Origin: Pradoshia sp. D12
GTDB lineage: Bacteria; Bacillota; Bacilli; Bacillales; Pradoshiaceae
Assembly (NCBI RefSeq): GCF_008935075.1
Contig: NZ_CP044545.1
Location: 1,329,501-1,393,500, forward strand
Length of the DNA: 64,000 nucleotides
Reading direction: 5' to 3'
The notes beneath the pieces are model-generated. The model searched no databases, was not told where the DNA came from, and was given only the letters and a program-made list of their open reading frames with translations. Shown piece after piece: positions 19,534-29,713 of this stretch (position 1 is the first letter of the stretch; each line of letters opens with the position of its first letter). The position numbers and the translations under genes were made by a program.

Positions 19534-20272
19534 ATTGGATGGGAAAATTGCGCTTGTGACGGGCGCATCTAGAGGAATCGGTCGTGCCATTGCTATTGCT
19601 CTGGCAAAAGAAGGGGCTTCAGTTGCTGTTAATTATGCCGGGAACAGCGAAAAAGCTGAAAATGTTGTTAAAGAAATAACGGAGATTGGCAGAGAAGCAA
19701 TATCCATCCAGGGGGATGTGACAAATGCTGAGTCTGTTACTGATATGGTGAAAATTGTAACTGAAAAATTTGGCAAGATTGATATTTTGATAAATAATGC
19801 AGGAATCACACGTGACAATTTGTTGATCCGTATGAAGGAAGATGATTGGGATTCTGTCATCAATACAAACTTAAAAGGTGTTTTCCTTTGTACAAAAGCT
19901 GTATCCAGGCAAATGATGAAGCAAAGGCAGGGACGGATTATTAATATTTCGTCTGTGGTGGGTGTGAGCGGAAATGCCGGTCAGGCCAATTATGTAGCTG
20001 CTAAATCAGGAGTCATAGGGTTAACCAAAACATCGGCTAAAGAATTGGCAACACGTGGGATTACTGTAAATGCGATTGCCCCTGGATTTATTGAAACAGA
20101 TATGACCAATGCATTAACGGAGAATGTTGGAGAGCAAATGTTGAAGCAAATACCATTGGGCCGATTTGGTAAGCCGGAAGACGTGGCTAAAACAGCTGTT
20201 TTCCTGGCTGCGGAAGATTCCGGATATATTACTGGCCAAACGATTCATGTCGATGGCGGAATGGTTATGTAA
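19526..20272 (+). CDS. fabG: 3-oxoacyl-ACP reductase FabG
   Basis: An NADPH-dependent short-chain dehydrogenase that reduces 3-ketoacyl-ACP in fatty acid elongation. The cofactor loop [21 protein letters not shown], the catalytic Ser in ISSVVG and the YVAAK Tyr/Lys motif are all present. The ATG at 19526, inside the end of fabD and preceded by CGGAGG, gives 248 residues, the family size. Longer upstream frames only read through fabD. Confidence 0.97.
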   Translation: MGKLDGKIALVTGASRGIGRAIAIALAKEGASVAVNYAGNSEKAENVVKEITEIGREAISIQGDVTNAESVTDMVKIVTEKFGKIDILINNAGITRDNLLIRMKEDDWDSVINTNLKGVFLCTKAVSRQMMKQRQGRIINISSVVGVSGNAGQANYVAAKSGVIGLTKTSAKELATRGITVNAIAPGFIETDMTNALTENVGEQMLKQIPLGRFGKPEDVAKTAVFLAAEDSGYITGQTIHVDGGMVM

Positions 20273-20345
20273 TAACTCAAAGATTGAATATGTCGATTAA
20301 CCCTTGTACAATATACTAGATGCAATCTTGAAGGGAGGTGAAGTT

Positions 20346-20579
20346 GTGTCAGACGTATTAGAGAAAGTATCTAAAATAATCGTAGATCGCCTTGGTGTAG
20401 ATGAATCCGAAGTAACACTTGAAGCTTCTTTTAAAGATGATCTTGGTGCTGATTCCCTTGATGTTGTGGAATTGGTTATGGAACTTGAAGATGAATTCGG
20501 TATGGAAATTTCAGATGATGATGCTGAAAAAATTTCAACAGTTGGCGATGCTGTGAACTACATAAAAAGCCAAAACTAA
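20346..20579 (+). CDS. acpP: Acyl carrier protein
   Basis: A 77-residue acidic carrier that holds growing fatty acids on a phosphopantetheine arm. The attachment site is Ser37 in the motif [10 protein letters not shown]. The start is GTG at 20346 after GAAGGGAGGTG; this gives MSDVLEKV, aligned with other Bacillus ACPs, while upstream codons add residues unlike the family. It lies 73 bases after fabG and is followed by a terminator. Confidence 0.98.
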   Translation: MSDVLEKVSKIIVDRLGVDESEVTLEASFKDDLGADSLDVVELVMELEDEFGMEISDDDAEKISTVGDAVNYIKSQN

Positions 20580-20590
20580 TTAGTTCTTAT

Positions 20591-20620
20591 GAAAAGCTCC
20601 GTATAAATACGGGGCTTTTC
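20591..20620 (+). terminator. Terminator of acpP
   Basis: GAAAAGCTCCGTA and TACGGGGCTTTTC form a stem of 12-13 pairs with one G-T pair and a four-base loop. It ends the FapR-controlled operon before rnc. Confidence 0.75.
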
Positions 20621-20748
20621 ATGCTATTATAATAAAAGCCTGTATATATCAAAGAATTTCGTTATCAATTTGTACCTTTTCCAATTCTTTGGATTTATAT
20701 ATACTAAAATGTGAGAAACTTTTTAGTCAGATTTAGCAGGGGGTCAAT

Positions 20749-21474
20749 ATGCAGAAGAGTAAAAGAAAGATAAACAATGATGCAGATTTTATCGCATTTC
20801 AGGATCGGCTTGGTGTTTCATTTGAAAACATCAATTTATTAAAACAAGCATTTACACATTCATCCTATGTGAATGAGCATCGTCGCAAGCCATATGAAGA
20901 TAACGAACGATTGGAATTTTTGGGGGATGCGGTATTGGAATTGACTGTATCACAATTTTTATACAAAAAATTCAATACGATGAGTGAAGGAGAATTAACA
21001 AAGCTTAGAGCTGCTATCGTTTGTGAGCCTTCACTTGTTAAGTTTGCCACTGAATATTCCTTTGGTCCTTTAATATTACTTGGAAAAGGGGAAGAAATGA
21101 CTGGAGGAAGGGAACGTCCGGCTCTTCTGGCAGATGTCTTTGAGGCTTTTATCGGGGCATTATATTTAGACCAGGGGTTAGATGTCGTAATTGAGTTCCT
21201 CAAAAAATCAGTCTATCCAAAAATAGATAACGGTGCTTTTTCTCATGTGATGGATTTTAAGAGCCAGTTACAGGAATTGGTTCAGAAAGACGGAATTGGT
21301 ACATTGGAATACAAAATTCTTAATGAAAAAGGTCCTGCACACAACAGAGAATTTATCGCCAGAGTATCCTTGAATGGGAAGGAATTTGGAGCAGGTAAGG
21401 GCAAATCGAAAAAAGAAGCAGAACAACATGCTGCGCAGCAAGCATTGATGCACTTGCAGAAAAGCAGTAAATAA
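20749..21474 (+). CDS. rnc: Ribonuclease III
   Basis: It cuts double-stranded RNA in rRNA processing and small RNA decay. The signature [14 protein letters not shown] begins at residue 52; [15 protein letters not shown] carries the second acidic metal site. The C-terminal double-stranded RNA-binding domain (from about 165) ends with [16 protein letters not shown]. The ATG follows AGCAGGGGGTC. At 241 residues it is normal. It directly adjoins smc. Confidence 0.97.
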   Translation: MQKSKRKINNDADFIAFQDRLGVSFENINLLKQAFTHSSYVNEHRRKPYEDNERLEFLGDAVLELTVSQFLYKKFNTMSEGELTKLRAAIVCEPSLVKFATEYSFGPLILLGKGEEMTGGRERPALLADVFEAFIGALYLDQGLDVVIEFLKKSVYPKIDNGAFSHVMDFKSQLQELVQKDGIGTLEYKILNEKGPAHNREFIARVSLNGKEFGAGKGKSKKEAEQHAAQQALMHLQKSSK

Positions 21475-24400
21475 ATGATTAAAAGGCAGTTGGGTACCAT
21501 GTCAGAAGATAAACAATTGTTTTTGAAACGATTGGATATAGTAGGTTTCAAATCTTTTGCTGAACGCATTTCCGTTGAATTTGTTTCGGGTGTAACTGCT
21601 GTAGTAGGTCCGAATGGAAGCGGAAAAAGCAATATCACAGATTCAATCCGTTGGGTGTTGGGTGAACAATCTGCAAAATCGTTGAGGGGCTCCAAAATGG
21701 AGGATATTATTTTTGCTGGAAGTGACTCCAGAAAGGCTCTTAACTTTGCAGAGGTTACACTTACATTAAATAATGAAAGTCAGTTCCTTCCGATTGATTT
21801 CCATGAAGTTAGTGTCACAAGAAGGGTGACCCGTTCTGGTGACAGTGACTTTTTCATTAATAAAAAACCATGTCGTTTGAAAGACATCGTTGATTTATTC
21901 ATGGATTCAGGACTTGGGAAGGAAGCTTTTTCAATTATAAGCCAAGGGAAAGTAGAAGAGATTTTAAGCAGTAAAGCGGAGGAACGCCGCACTATATTTG
22001 AAGAAGCAGCTGGTGTATTAAAATATAAAACAAGGAAGAAGAAAGCGGAGGTTAAGCTTGAGGAAACAAGGGCTAACCTGAACCGTGTTCATGATATTTT
22101 ACATGAACTGGAGGGACAGGTGGAGCCACTCAAGATACAGGCATCCATTGCCCGCGATTATCTTCAGCAAAAAGAGGAACTTGAGGAATTTGAAGCTGCC
22201 TTGCTTGTATATGAAATTGAAGTCCTTCACGAAAAATGGACTTCGTTATCAAAGCAGCTTGAAGAGCATCAAATAAAGGATTCTGAATTCAGTTTATTAA
22301 TTCAGAAAAAGGAATCCGCAGTAGAAGCGACTCGCTTGCAGTTGACTGAGCTAGATAATCGTATTCAGTCTTTACAGTCTACTTTGTTATCTGTCAGTGA
22401 AGAACTTGAAAAGGTAGAAGGCCGTAAACAAGTTTTAATTGAAAGAATGAAGAATGCAAGCCAAAACAAGCAGCATCTTGAAAAAAGTCTGCAAAACTGG
22501 CGAGATAAATTGATTCAGGTCTCACGTATCCGAGATGAAAAAGTGGGTACATTGCATCTTCTTCAGGCAGAAACGAAAAACTTTAAACAAAAATTACAGG
22601 AAAAACAAAATTTGCTTAGTAACTTTGCGGGAGACCTGGAAGCTAAAATTGATGCTCTGAAAAGTGAGTATATTGAACAGTTAAACCAACAGGCTGCGGC
22701 GAAACATGAGCTGACCTATTTAGAACAGCAATTAAGCCAACAGCAAAGTAAGCATGCAAAATTAAATTTTGATAATGGGAAATTATTGTCTTCTAGGGAA
22801 CAGGTGACGGCTCGCTTGAAAGAAACGGAAATCCGACTCCATGCCGTTCAGCAGGATCTAGAGAATCAAATTTATCGTTATCGTGAATTACAGCATTCGC
22901 ATGAAAATTTAAAAACCCAATATGAAAAACAGGAAAAAACTCTTTATCAGGCATATCAATATTTGCAAAAAGCAAAATCAAGAAAAGAAATGCTTGAAGA
23001 AATGGAAGAGGATTACTCCGGATTTTTCCAGGGTGTAAAAGAAATTCTTAAAGAAAAGAATAAAAACTTACATGGAATTGAAGGCGCTATTGCTGAATTA
23101 CTTAATGTGCCGAAGGATTATGCGGTTGCCATTGAGACTGCTCTGGGTGGAGCCCTGCAAAATATTGTGGTGGAAGAAGAACATCATGCACGTACAGCGA
23201 TTGCTTTCTTAAAACGCAATCGACTTGGAAGAGCTACGTTCTTGCCTTTATCCACAATAAAAGGTAAGTCTGTCCCATCTCAGGTTTTACAGACTGCTGG
23301 GTCTCATCACGCTTTTATTGGGCTTGCTTCTAATCTTGTTCAGTATGATGAGAAGTATAAAGAAGTCATGACGAGTCTTTTGGGAAATGTTTTTATTGTT
23401 CAGGATTTGGTCGGAGCTAATGAAATCGCAAAGCTTACAGGATATCGATATAGAATTGTTACCCTGGAAGGGGATATTGTCAGTCCAGGTGGAGCAATGA
23501 CAGGTGGAGCGAACAGACAGTCGGGTTCATCTATTCTTTCACGTAAGGGAGAAAAAGAGGAGCTTGTTGAAAAAATCGCCCAAATGGACGAGCAGACAGC
23601 CAAGCTGGAAGCTCATGTAAAGAAAATAAAAGCAGATTTGGCTGATTCTGAGAAACAAGTCACCCGTCTTCGTGAAGCTGGTGAAACGCTTCGTTTGAAT
23701 GAAGAATCTATTAAAGGGCAAATAAGAGAGCTGCAGCTTGAAGAACGCAATGTCAATGAACGATTAACGATTTATGATATGGAAAAATCGTCACTTGATG
23801 AAGAACGCCATATGAAAGAAAGTCGTATAAAGGAATTGGTAAACAGTCTCTCCTCCTATGAACAATCCATTAAACAAATGGATGCTGATATTAGCAGGTA
23901 TACCGAGCAAAAGCAGATGGATCAATCGAGCAAGGATTCCCTCGTAGAGGAATTGAATGAATTAAAGATTCAATTAGCATCAAAAACCGAACAGCTTCAG
24001 CATCAGCAAAATGAAGTAGAGCGGTTGACATCAGAATTAAATGAGGTAAAACAAAACATTCGTGATAATGAAGAAGACCTTTCCCTGTTAAATGGTGAAA
24101 TGTCATCAAGCTCCACAGGTGAAACTAATCTGGAACAAACTGCAGCAGAGAAGCTGGAACAAAAGGAACAAGCGGTTCGTGAAATTGAAGCTTCACGAGC
24201 AAAGCGACAGGAACTATTAGAGCTTGTTGAAGAAAATGAAATGGAACTAAAAGAGTGGAAACGCCAGCATAGAGGACTATCAGAAACATTAAAAGATGAA
24301 GAGATTAAACTCAATCGTTTAGATGTGGAAATGGACACCCGTTTGGATACGCTTCGGGAGGAATATGCACTTACCTTTGAGGCAGCTAAAGAACAATATC

Positions 24401-25086
24401 CACTTACGGTTGAACCTGAAGAAGCAAAACGGAAAGTGAAATTAATTAAGCTTTCTATCGAAGAGCTTGGTACAGTGAATATTGGAGCGATTGAAGAATA
24501 TGATCGCGTTTCAGAGCGATATGAATTTTTAACAGCTCAAAGAGATGATTTGCAGGAAGCAAAAGATACATTGTTTGATGTGATTGATGAAATGGATGAA
24601 GAAATGAAGCGCCGTTTCGAGATTACCTTCAATGCAATTAAGAAAGAATTCAATTTGGTGTTCCCTTCACTGTTTGGCGGAGGTCGAGCAGAGCTCAAGT
24701 TGACAGATCCAGAGGACATACTAAATACCGGTGTGGATATCATTGCGCAGCCTCCTGGTAAAAAGCTGCAAAATCTCAGTTTATTATCAGGTGGGGAACG
24801 TGCGCTAACAGCCATCGCTCTTTTGTTCGCTATTTTACGCGTAAGACCGGTTCCGTTTTGTATATTGGATGAAGTGGAAGCGGCGCTTGATGAAGCGAAC
24901 GTGTACCGTTTCAGCCAATACTTAAAGCAATTTAGTAAAGAAACGCAATTTATCGTAATCACGCACCGCAAGGGAACAATGGAAGAAGCGGACGTCCTGT
25001 ATGGTGTTACCATGCAGGAATCAGGAGTTTCGAAGCTTGTTTCTGTCCGGTTAGAGGAATCAAAGGAATTAATTGAATCAACTTAA
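21475..25086 (+). CDS. smc: Chromosome condensation ATPase SMC
   Basis: SMC forms a ring with ScpA and ScpB that condenses and separates chromosomes. Walker A GPNGSGKSN lies near the N-terminus. Long coiled coils flank a central hinge with GGAMTGGANR. The ABC signature LLSGGERALTA and Walker B CILDEVEAALDEAN are near the C-terminus. The start is unsure: ATG 21475 directly follows the rnc stop, ATG 21499 has AAAAGG upstream, and TTG 21517 gives the family N-terminus MFLKRLD and 1189 residues. Confidence 0.96.
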   Translation: MIKRQLGTMSEDKQLFLKRLDIVGFKSFAERISVEFVSGVTAVVGPNGSGKSNITDSIRWVLGEQSAKSLRGSKMEDIIFAGSDSRKALNFAEVTLTLNNESQFLPIDFHEVSVTRRVTRSGDSDFFINKKPCRLKDIVDLFMDSGLGKEAFSIISQGKVEEILSSKAEERRTIFEEAAGVLKYKTRKKKAEVKLEETRANLNRVHDILHELEGQVEPLKIQASIARDYLQQKEELEEFEAALLVYEIEVLHEKWTSLSKQLEEHQIKDSEFSLLIQKKESAVEATRLQLTELDNRIQSLQSTLLSVSEELEKVEGRKQVLIERMKNASQNKQHLEKSLQNWRDKLIQVSRIRDEKVGTLHLLQAETKNFKQKLQEKQNLLSNFAGDLEAKIDALKSEYIEQLNQQAAAKHELTYLEQQLSQQQSKHAKLNFDNGKLLSSREQVTARLKETEIRLHAVQQDLENQIYRYRELQHSHENLKTQYEKQEKTLYQAYQYLQKAKSRKEMLEEMEEDYSGFFQGVKEILKEKNKNLHGIEGAIAELLNVPKDYAVAIETALGGALQNIVVEEEHHARTAIAFLKRNRLGRATFLPLSTIKGKSVPSQVLQTAGSHHAFIGLASNLVQYDEKYKEVMTSLLGNVFIVQDLVGANEIAKLTGYRYRIVTLEGDIVSPGGAMTGGANRQSGSSILSRKGEKEELVEKIAQMDEQTAKLEAHVKKIKADLADSEKQVTRLREAGETLRLNEESIKGQIRELQLEERNVNERLTIYDMEKSSLDEERHMKESRIKELVNSLSSYEQSIKQMDADISRYTEQKQMDQSSKDSLVEELNELKIQLASKTEQLQHQQNEVERLTSELNEVKQNIRDNEEDLSLLNGEMSSSSTGETNLEQTAAEKLEQKEQAVREIEASRAKRQELLELVEENEMELKEWKRQHRGLSETLKDEEIKLNRLDVEMDTRLDTLREEYALTFEAAKEQYPLTVEPEEAKRKVKLIKLSIEELGTVNIGAIEEYDRVSERYEFLTAQRDDLQEAKDTLFDVIDEMDEEMKRRFEITFNAIKKEFNLVFPSLFGGGRAELKLTDPEDILNTGVDIIAQPPGKKLQNLSLLSGGERALTAIALLFAILRVRPVPFCILDEVEAALDEANVYRFSQYLKQFSKETQFIVITHRKGTMEEADVLYGVTMQESGVSKLVSVRLEESKELIEST

Positions 25087-25099
25087 AGGTGGTAAATAC

Positions 25100-26089
25100 A
25101 TGAGTTTTTTTAAGAAGCTAAAAGAAAAATTTAGTGAACAAACAACTAGTACATCTGAAAAGTTTAAACAGGGATTGACTAAAACAAGAAATTCATTTTC
25201 CGAAAAGGTCAATGATTTAGTTGCCCGCTACAGAGAAGTGGATGAAGACTTTTTTGAAGAGCTTGAAGATGTCATGATTCAGGCGGATATCGGTGTTGAA
25301 ACCGTAATGGAATTGATTGATAAGCTGAAATTTGAAGTGAAACGCCGCAATATAAAAGATACAAAAGATGTACGAAGCGTTATTTCTGAGAAGCTTGTTG
25401 AAATTTATCAGGCTGGTGAGGAGAAATCCAATGCTGTAAACATCCAGAACGATCAACTGACAGTTATCTTGTTTGTTGGTGTGAATGGTGTCGGTAAAAC
25501 GACAACGATTGGAAAACTTGCTCATAAATATAAGAGTGAGGGTAAAAAGGTCCTTTTGGCAGCAGGAGATACTTTCCGTGCCGGTGCGATTGAACAATTA
25601 GAAGTATGGGGCCACCGGGTTGGTGTAGAGGTCATTAAGCAGGGAGCAGGTTCAGATCCGGCTGCTGTTATGTTTGATGCTGTACAGGCTGCTAAATCAC
25701 GTAAAGCGGATATCCTTCTATGTGACACAGCGGGAAGACTTCAAAATAAGGTTAACCTTATGAAAGAGCTTGAAAAGGTTAAGAAGGTTATTGAACGGGA
25801 AGTACCGGGTGCACCGCATGAAGTGTTGTTGGTTCTCGATGCCACCACTGGACAGAATGCGTTAATTCAAACCAAAACATTTAAGGAAGCAACTGATGTT
25901 TCCGGGATTGTATTAACAAAGCTAGATGGAACAGCGAAAGGCGGAATTGTCATCGCCATTCGAAATGAGCTCGGCATTCCAGTTAAATTCGCTGGCCTGG
26001 GTGAGCAAATGGATGATTTACAGGAATTCGATGCAGAACAATTTGTATATGGATTATTTGCCGAGTTAGTAGATGAAGCAGAAGAGTAA
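25100..26089 (+). CDS. ftsY: Signal recognition particle receptor FtsY
   Basis: FtsY docks the SRP-ribosome complex at the membrane. After a short charged N-terminal part comes the NG GTPase domain: GVNGVGKTTTIGKLA at about 127, DTAGRLQNK and TKLDGTAKGG. The ATG at 25100 after AAAGGTGG gives 329 residues and the family start MSFFKKLKE. It begins 13 bases after the smc stop. B. subtilis has the small gene ylqB after ftsY, which is not seen here. Confidence 0.97.
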   Translation: MSFFKKLKEKFSEQTTSTSEKFKQGLTKTRNSFSEKVNDLVARYREVDEDFFEELEDVMIQADIGVETVMELIDKLKFEVKRRNIKDTKDVRSVISEKLVEIYQAGEEKSNAVNIQNDQLTVILFVGVNGVGKTTTIGKLAHKYKSEGKKVLLAAGDTFRAGAIEQLEVWGHRVGVEVIKQGAGSDPAAVMFDAVQAAKSRKADILLCDTAGRLQNKVNLMKELEKVKKVIEREVPGAPHEVLLVLDATTGQNALIQTKTFKEATDVSGIVLTKLDGTAKGGIVIAIRNELGIPVKFAGLGEQMDDLQEFDAEQFVYGLFAELVDEAEE

Positions 26090-26106
26090 ACAATTATTTT
26101 GAAGGG

Positions 26107-26140
26107 AAGAGCCAGTGTTTATACGGGCTCTTTTCTCTTT
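26107..26140 (+). terminator. Terminator of ftsY
   Basis: AAGAGCC and GGGCTCTT form a stem with an 11-base loop, followed by TTCTCTTTT. Confidence 0.7.
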
Positions 26141-26368
26141 TACGGAGCCTATGTCGTAATTTTAGAGGATTTTTAGACAGGGATAATCATTCGGGAAAAG
26201 GCAGTTGGTTCGAAAGGAGCAAGGATAGAAGAGATTTGACCATTGGTGTCACCTTGGATTAATCTATCTTTTTAAATAAAAACTGCGCTCTTTTGCATGT
26301 GTTTTTAAAACTGAAATATGACAGTAAAGCATTGGTAATACAAGCCTTGCCTCTTCAGGAAAGGGTTC
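26141..26368. other. Gap between ftsY and ylxM without a recognised gene
   Basis: Together with the terminator and promoter it makes up a 354-base space. No convincing reading frame or RNA structure is seen, and nothing resembling the ylqB gene found here in B. subtilis. Confidence 0.5.
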
Positions 26369-26397
26369 TTGACATTCTTTGATTTTCCGATTAAACT
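26369..26397 (+). promoter_or_regulatory. Candidate promoter of ylxM-ffh
   Basis: A perfect TTGACA (26369-26374) is followed after 17 bases by TAAACT (26392-26397). It lies about 45 bases before the ylxM start. Confidence 0.5.
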
Positions 26398-26443
26398 TGT
26401 ATATTGTAAAGGTATTTCACTTAACAGAGTTGGAGGGTCAGTA

Positions 26444-26782
26444 ATGCTCGAGAAAACAATGCGGATGAATTACCTATATGACTTCTATCAATCATTGCTG
26501 ACACCAAAGCAAAAAAGTTATATGTCTCTTTATTATCTGGACGATTATTCCCTGGGTGAAATTGCCGATGAATATGAGGTGAGCCGCCAGGCCGTTTATG
26601 ATAATATTAAGCGAACAGAAGCGATGCTTGAAGAATACGAGGCTAAGCTTTTACTGTTTTATAAATCACAGGAACGCAGCCTTTTGCTCAATAAGTTAGG
26701 AAGTTTAACAGAACAGATGAATGAAAATGATGTTAAAGAACAACTGATTGAGATTATAGCATCTCTTGAAAAGTTAGATTAG
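26444..26782 (+). CDS. ylxM: SRP-associated helix-turn-helix protein YlxM
   Basis: A 112-residue protein of the YlxM/p13 family, encoded next to ffh across Firmicutes and thought to modulate SRP. The HTH core resembles sigma-factor region 4: [39 protein letters not shown] at about residues 19-57. The ATG at 26444 after TTGGAGGGTC gives the family length; an upstream frame extends into the promoter. It is followed by ffh after 11 bases. Confidence 0.94.
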   Translation: MLEKTMRMNYLYDFYQSLLTPKQKSYMSLYYLDDYSLGEIADEYEVSRQAVYDNIKRTEAMLEEYEAKLLLFYKSQERSLLLNKLGSLTEQMNENDVKEQLIEIIASLEKLD

Positions 26783-26793
26783 GAGGCGGCATA

Positions 26794-28140
26794 ATGGCAT
26801 TTGAAGGTTTAGCCGACCGACTGCAGGGCACTTTGCAAAGAATCCGAGGCAAGGGTAAAGTGACGGAAGCTGATGTAAAAGAAATGATGAGAGAAGTAAA
26901 GCTCGCACTTCTTGAAGCAGACGTTAACTTTAAAGTAGTTAAGGATTTTATCAAACGTGTCAATGAAAGGGCTATTGGTCAAGAAGTTTTAAAGAGCTTG
27001 ACACCTGGTCAACAGGTAATCAAGGTCGTTAAGGAAGAATTGACGGAATTAATGGGTGGCGAACAAAGCAAGATTGCTGTTTCAAATCGTCCTCCAACTG
27101 TTATCCTTATGGTTGGTTTACAGGGTGCCGGTAAAACAACAACCACAGGTAAACTGGCTAATCTGCTCCGCAAGAAATATAATCGTAAACCAATGCTAGT
27201 TGCAGCCGATATTTATCGTCCCGCAGCAATTAAGCAGCTTGAAACTTTAGGCGGTCAGCTCTCTATGCCTGTCTTTTCTTTGGGAGATCAAGTGAGTCCT
27301 GTAGAAATTGCCAAGCAAGGGGTTGCCAAAGCTAAAGAAGAGCATTGCGATTATGTTTTAGTCGATACAGCAGGGCGTTTGCATATTGATGAAAATCTGA
27401 TGGGCGAATTGGCTGAAATTAAAGAAGCTGTAAAACCAGATGAGATTTTCTTAGTTGTAGATGCCATGACAGGACAGGATGCGGTCACTGTAGCTAAAAG
27501 CTTTAACGACCAACTCGAAATCACCGGTGTTATTTTAACCAAATTGGATGGAGATACACGTGGTGGTGCAGCATTATCAATTCGTTCAGTAGCTGAAAAA
27601 CCGATTAAGTTTGTCGGTATGGGTGAAAAGATGGATGCATTAGAGCCATTCCACCCGGAACGAATGGCTTCAAGGATTCTAGGGATGGGCGATGTTCTCA
27701 CGCTGATTGAGAAGGCCCAAACTGATGTTGATGAGGAGAAAGCACGCGAACTCGAGAAGAAGATGCGTACAAACTCTTTCACATTTGATGATTTCCTCGA
27801 ACAGCTAGCACAGGTCAAAAAAATGGGACCGCTGGATGACATTTTAAAAATGCTTCCAGGTGCAAACAAAATTAAAGGGATGAACAATCTTTCCATTGAT
27901 GATAAGCAAATTGCTCATGTTGAGGCAATCATTCAATCAATGACGAAGAAAGAGAAGGATCAGCCTGAAATTATTAATGCCAGCAGACGTAAACGGATTG
28001 CTAAAGGAAGCGGAAGACCGATTCAGGAAGTAAACCGACTTCTAAAGCAATTTGAAGACATGAAGAAGTTGATGAAGCAAATGACTGGCATGCAGCAAAA
28101 AGGTAAGAAAAAAGGCGGCTTTAAGCTACCTTTTATGTAA
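26794..28140 (+). CDS. ffh: Signal recognition particle protein Ffh
   Basis: Ffh binds signal sequences on nascent proteins together with 4.5S-type RNA. The NG domain shows GLQGAGKTTTTGKLA near residue 108, DTAGRLHID and TKLDGDTRGG. The methionine-rich M domain follows (from about 300) and ends in MKKLMKQMTGMQQKGKKKGG. At 448 residues it is complete. The start is ATG after TTAGGAGGCGG. Confidence 0.98.
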   Translation: MAFEGLADRLQGTLQRIRGKGKVTEADVKEMMREVKLALLEADVNFKVVKDFIKRVNERAIGQEVLKSLTPGQQVIKVVKEELTELMGGEQSKIAVSNRPPTVILMVGLQGAGKTTTTGKLANLLRKKYNRKPMLVAADIYRPAAIKQLETLGGQLSMPVFSLGDQVSPVEIAKQGVAKAKEEHCDYVLVDTAGRLHIDENLMGELAEIKEAVKPDEIFLVVDAMTGQDAVTVAKSFNDQLEITGVILTKLDGDTRGGAALSIRSVAEKPIKFVGMGEKMDALEPFHPERMASRILGMGDVLTLIEKAQTDVDEEKARELEKKMRTNSFTFDDFLEQLAQVKKMGPLDDILKMLPGANKIKGMNNLSIDDKQIAHVEAIIQSMTKKEKDQPEIINASRRKRIAKGSGRPIQEVNRLLKQFEDMKKLMKQMTGMQQKGKKKGGFKLPFM

Positions 28141-28167
28141 AAAAATATGGGTGTTAAGAAAAAACAC

Positions 28168-28508
<341 letters not shown>

Positions 28509-28522
28509 TATAAAGGTCCGTT

Positions 28523-28753
28523 ATGATAGAATTGATTGAAACAATCGTAAAGCCTCTTGTCGATCATCCGGATGACGTGACCGTAGCAATGGATGAACAA
28601 GCCAATAAGATTGTCTTTACCCTGTCGGTCAATAAGAAAGACATGGGGAAGGTAATCGGCAAACAGGGGCGTGTAGCTAAAGCTATTCGAACAGTAGTGT
28701 ATACTGCTGCATCCAAGAATGACAAAAAAGTCTATCTGGAAATACGCGATTGA
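28523..28753 (+). CDS. khpA: KH-domain RNA-binding protein KhpA (YlqC)
   Basis: A 76-residue protein made of one KH domain, with the RNA-binding GxxG loop in VIGKQGRVAKAIR. KhpA pairs with KhpB/Jag and is linked to cell division and cell-shape control in Firmicutes. The position between rpsP and rimM-trmD is conserved. The stop is followed immediately by a strong terminator, after which the repeat array begins. Confidence 0.95.
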   Translation: MIELIETIVKPLVDHPDDVTVAMDEQANKIVFTLSVNKKDMGKVIGKQGRVAKAIRTVVYTAASKNDKKVYLEIRD

Positions 28754-28782
28754 AAAAAGGAGGGAGCAATCCCTCCTTTTTC
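28754..28782 (+). terminator. Terminator of rpsP-khpA
   Basis: AAAAAAGGAGGGA and TCCCTCCTTTTT enclose a four-base loop, followed by T-rich sequence. It starts at the khpA stop. Confidence 0.85.
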
Positions 28783-29081
28783 TTATATATTCATGCATAC
28801 TCACTAAGGGCTGAGCAAGAGGGCAAGGAGATGAGGTAACGAAGATGTTGCCACAGGATGTGGCGTTTTTAGTCTTCGTTCCTTGAATTAGGCCCTTCAG
28901 CTTTTGGTTGTCATCCAGCTTCATGAGCTAGGAGTTCGGGACATAAGCATAGCCTCTACAGGAGGGCAACAGGATGTTGGACACAAAGACGTTGCGACAC
29001 GATGTGGCGTTCTTAGTCTTTGTACCTTATCCCCCCTTCCGAGCCTCTGTCTTATGCTCCTCACTCCTGGGCGAGCTCTTT

Positions 29082-29397
29082 CAGCTTTTGGTTGTCATCT
29101 AGCTTCGACGGCTAGAAGCTCAGGACATAAGCATGGTCTCTTCTGGAGGGGAGAGCGCCTCCCTCCGAACCCCTGTCTTATGCTCCTCGCGGGCCTACAG
29201 GATGTAGGTCATGAAGACGTTGCCACAGGACGTGGCGAATTTAGTCTTCGTTCCTTGAATATGGGCCCTTCAGCTTTTGGTTGTCATCCAGCTTCGACGG
29301 CTAGAAGCTCAGGACATAAGCATGGTCTCTTCGGGAGGGGAGAGCACCTCCCCTCCGAGCCCCTGTCTTATGCTCCTCGCTTCTGGGCGAGCCGTCT
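29082..29397. repeat. 316-bp tandem duplication, copy 1
   Basis: This copy holds one 189-base and one 127-base unit. By eye it is identical to 29398-29713, and the identity continues 26 bases further (29398-29423 against 29714-29739). Confidence 0.9.
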
Positions 29398-29713
29398 CAG
29401 CTTTTGGTTGTCATCTAGCTTCGACGGCTAGAAGCTCAGGACATAAGCATGGTCTCTTCTGGAGGGGAGAGCGCCTCCCTCCGAACCCCTGTCTTATGCT
29501 CCTCGCGGGCCTACAGGATGTAGGTCATGAAGACGTTGCCACAGGACGTGGCGAATTTAGTCTTCGTTCCTTGAATATGGGCCCTTCAGCTTTTGGTTGT
29601 CATCCAGCTTCGACGGCTAGAAGCTCAGGACATAAGCATGGTCTCTTCGGGAGGGGAGAGCACCTCCCCTCCGAGCCCCTGTCTTATGCTCCTCGCTTCT
29701 GGGCGAGCCGTCT
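29398..29713. repeat. 316-bp tandem duplication, copy 2
   Basis: Direct, head-to-tail copy of 29082-29397 with no difference seen. The perfect match suggests a recent duplication or ongoing gene conversion. Confidence 0.9.

Noticed and set aside
24537-25013. 158-codon minus-strand frame within smc
   Set aside because: It is antisense to the conserved SMC head domain and has the low-complexity Ser-rich look of a shadow frame.
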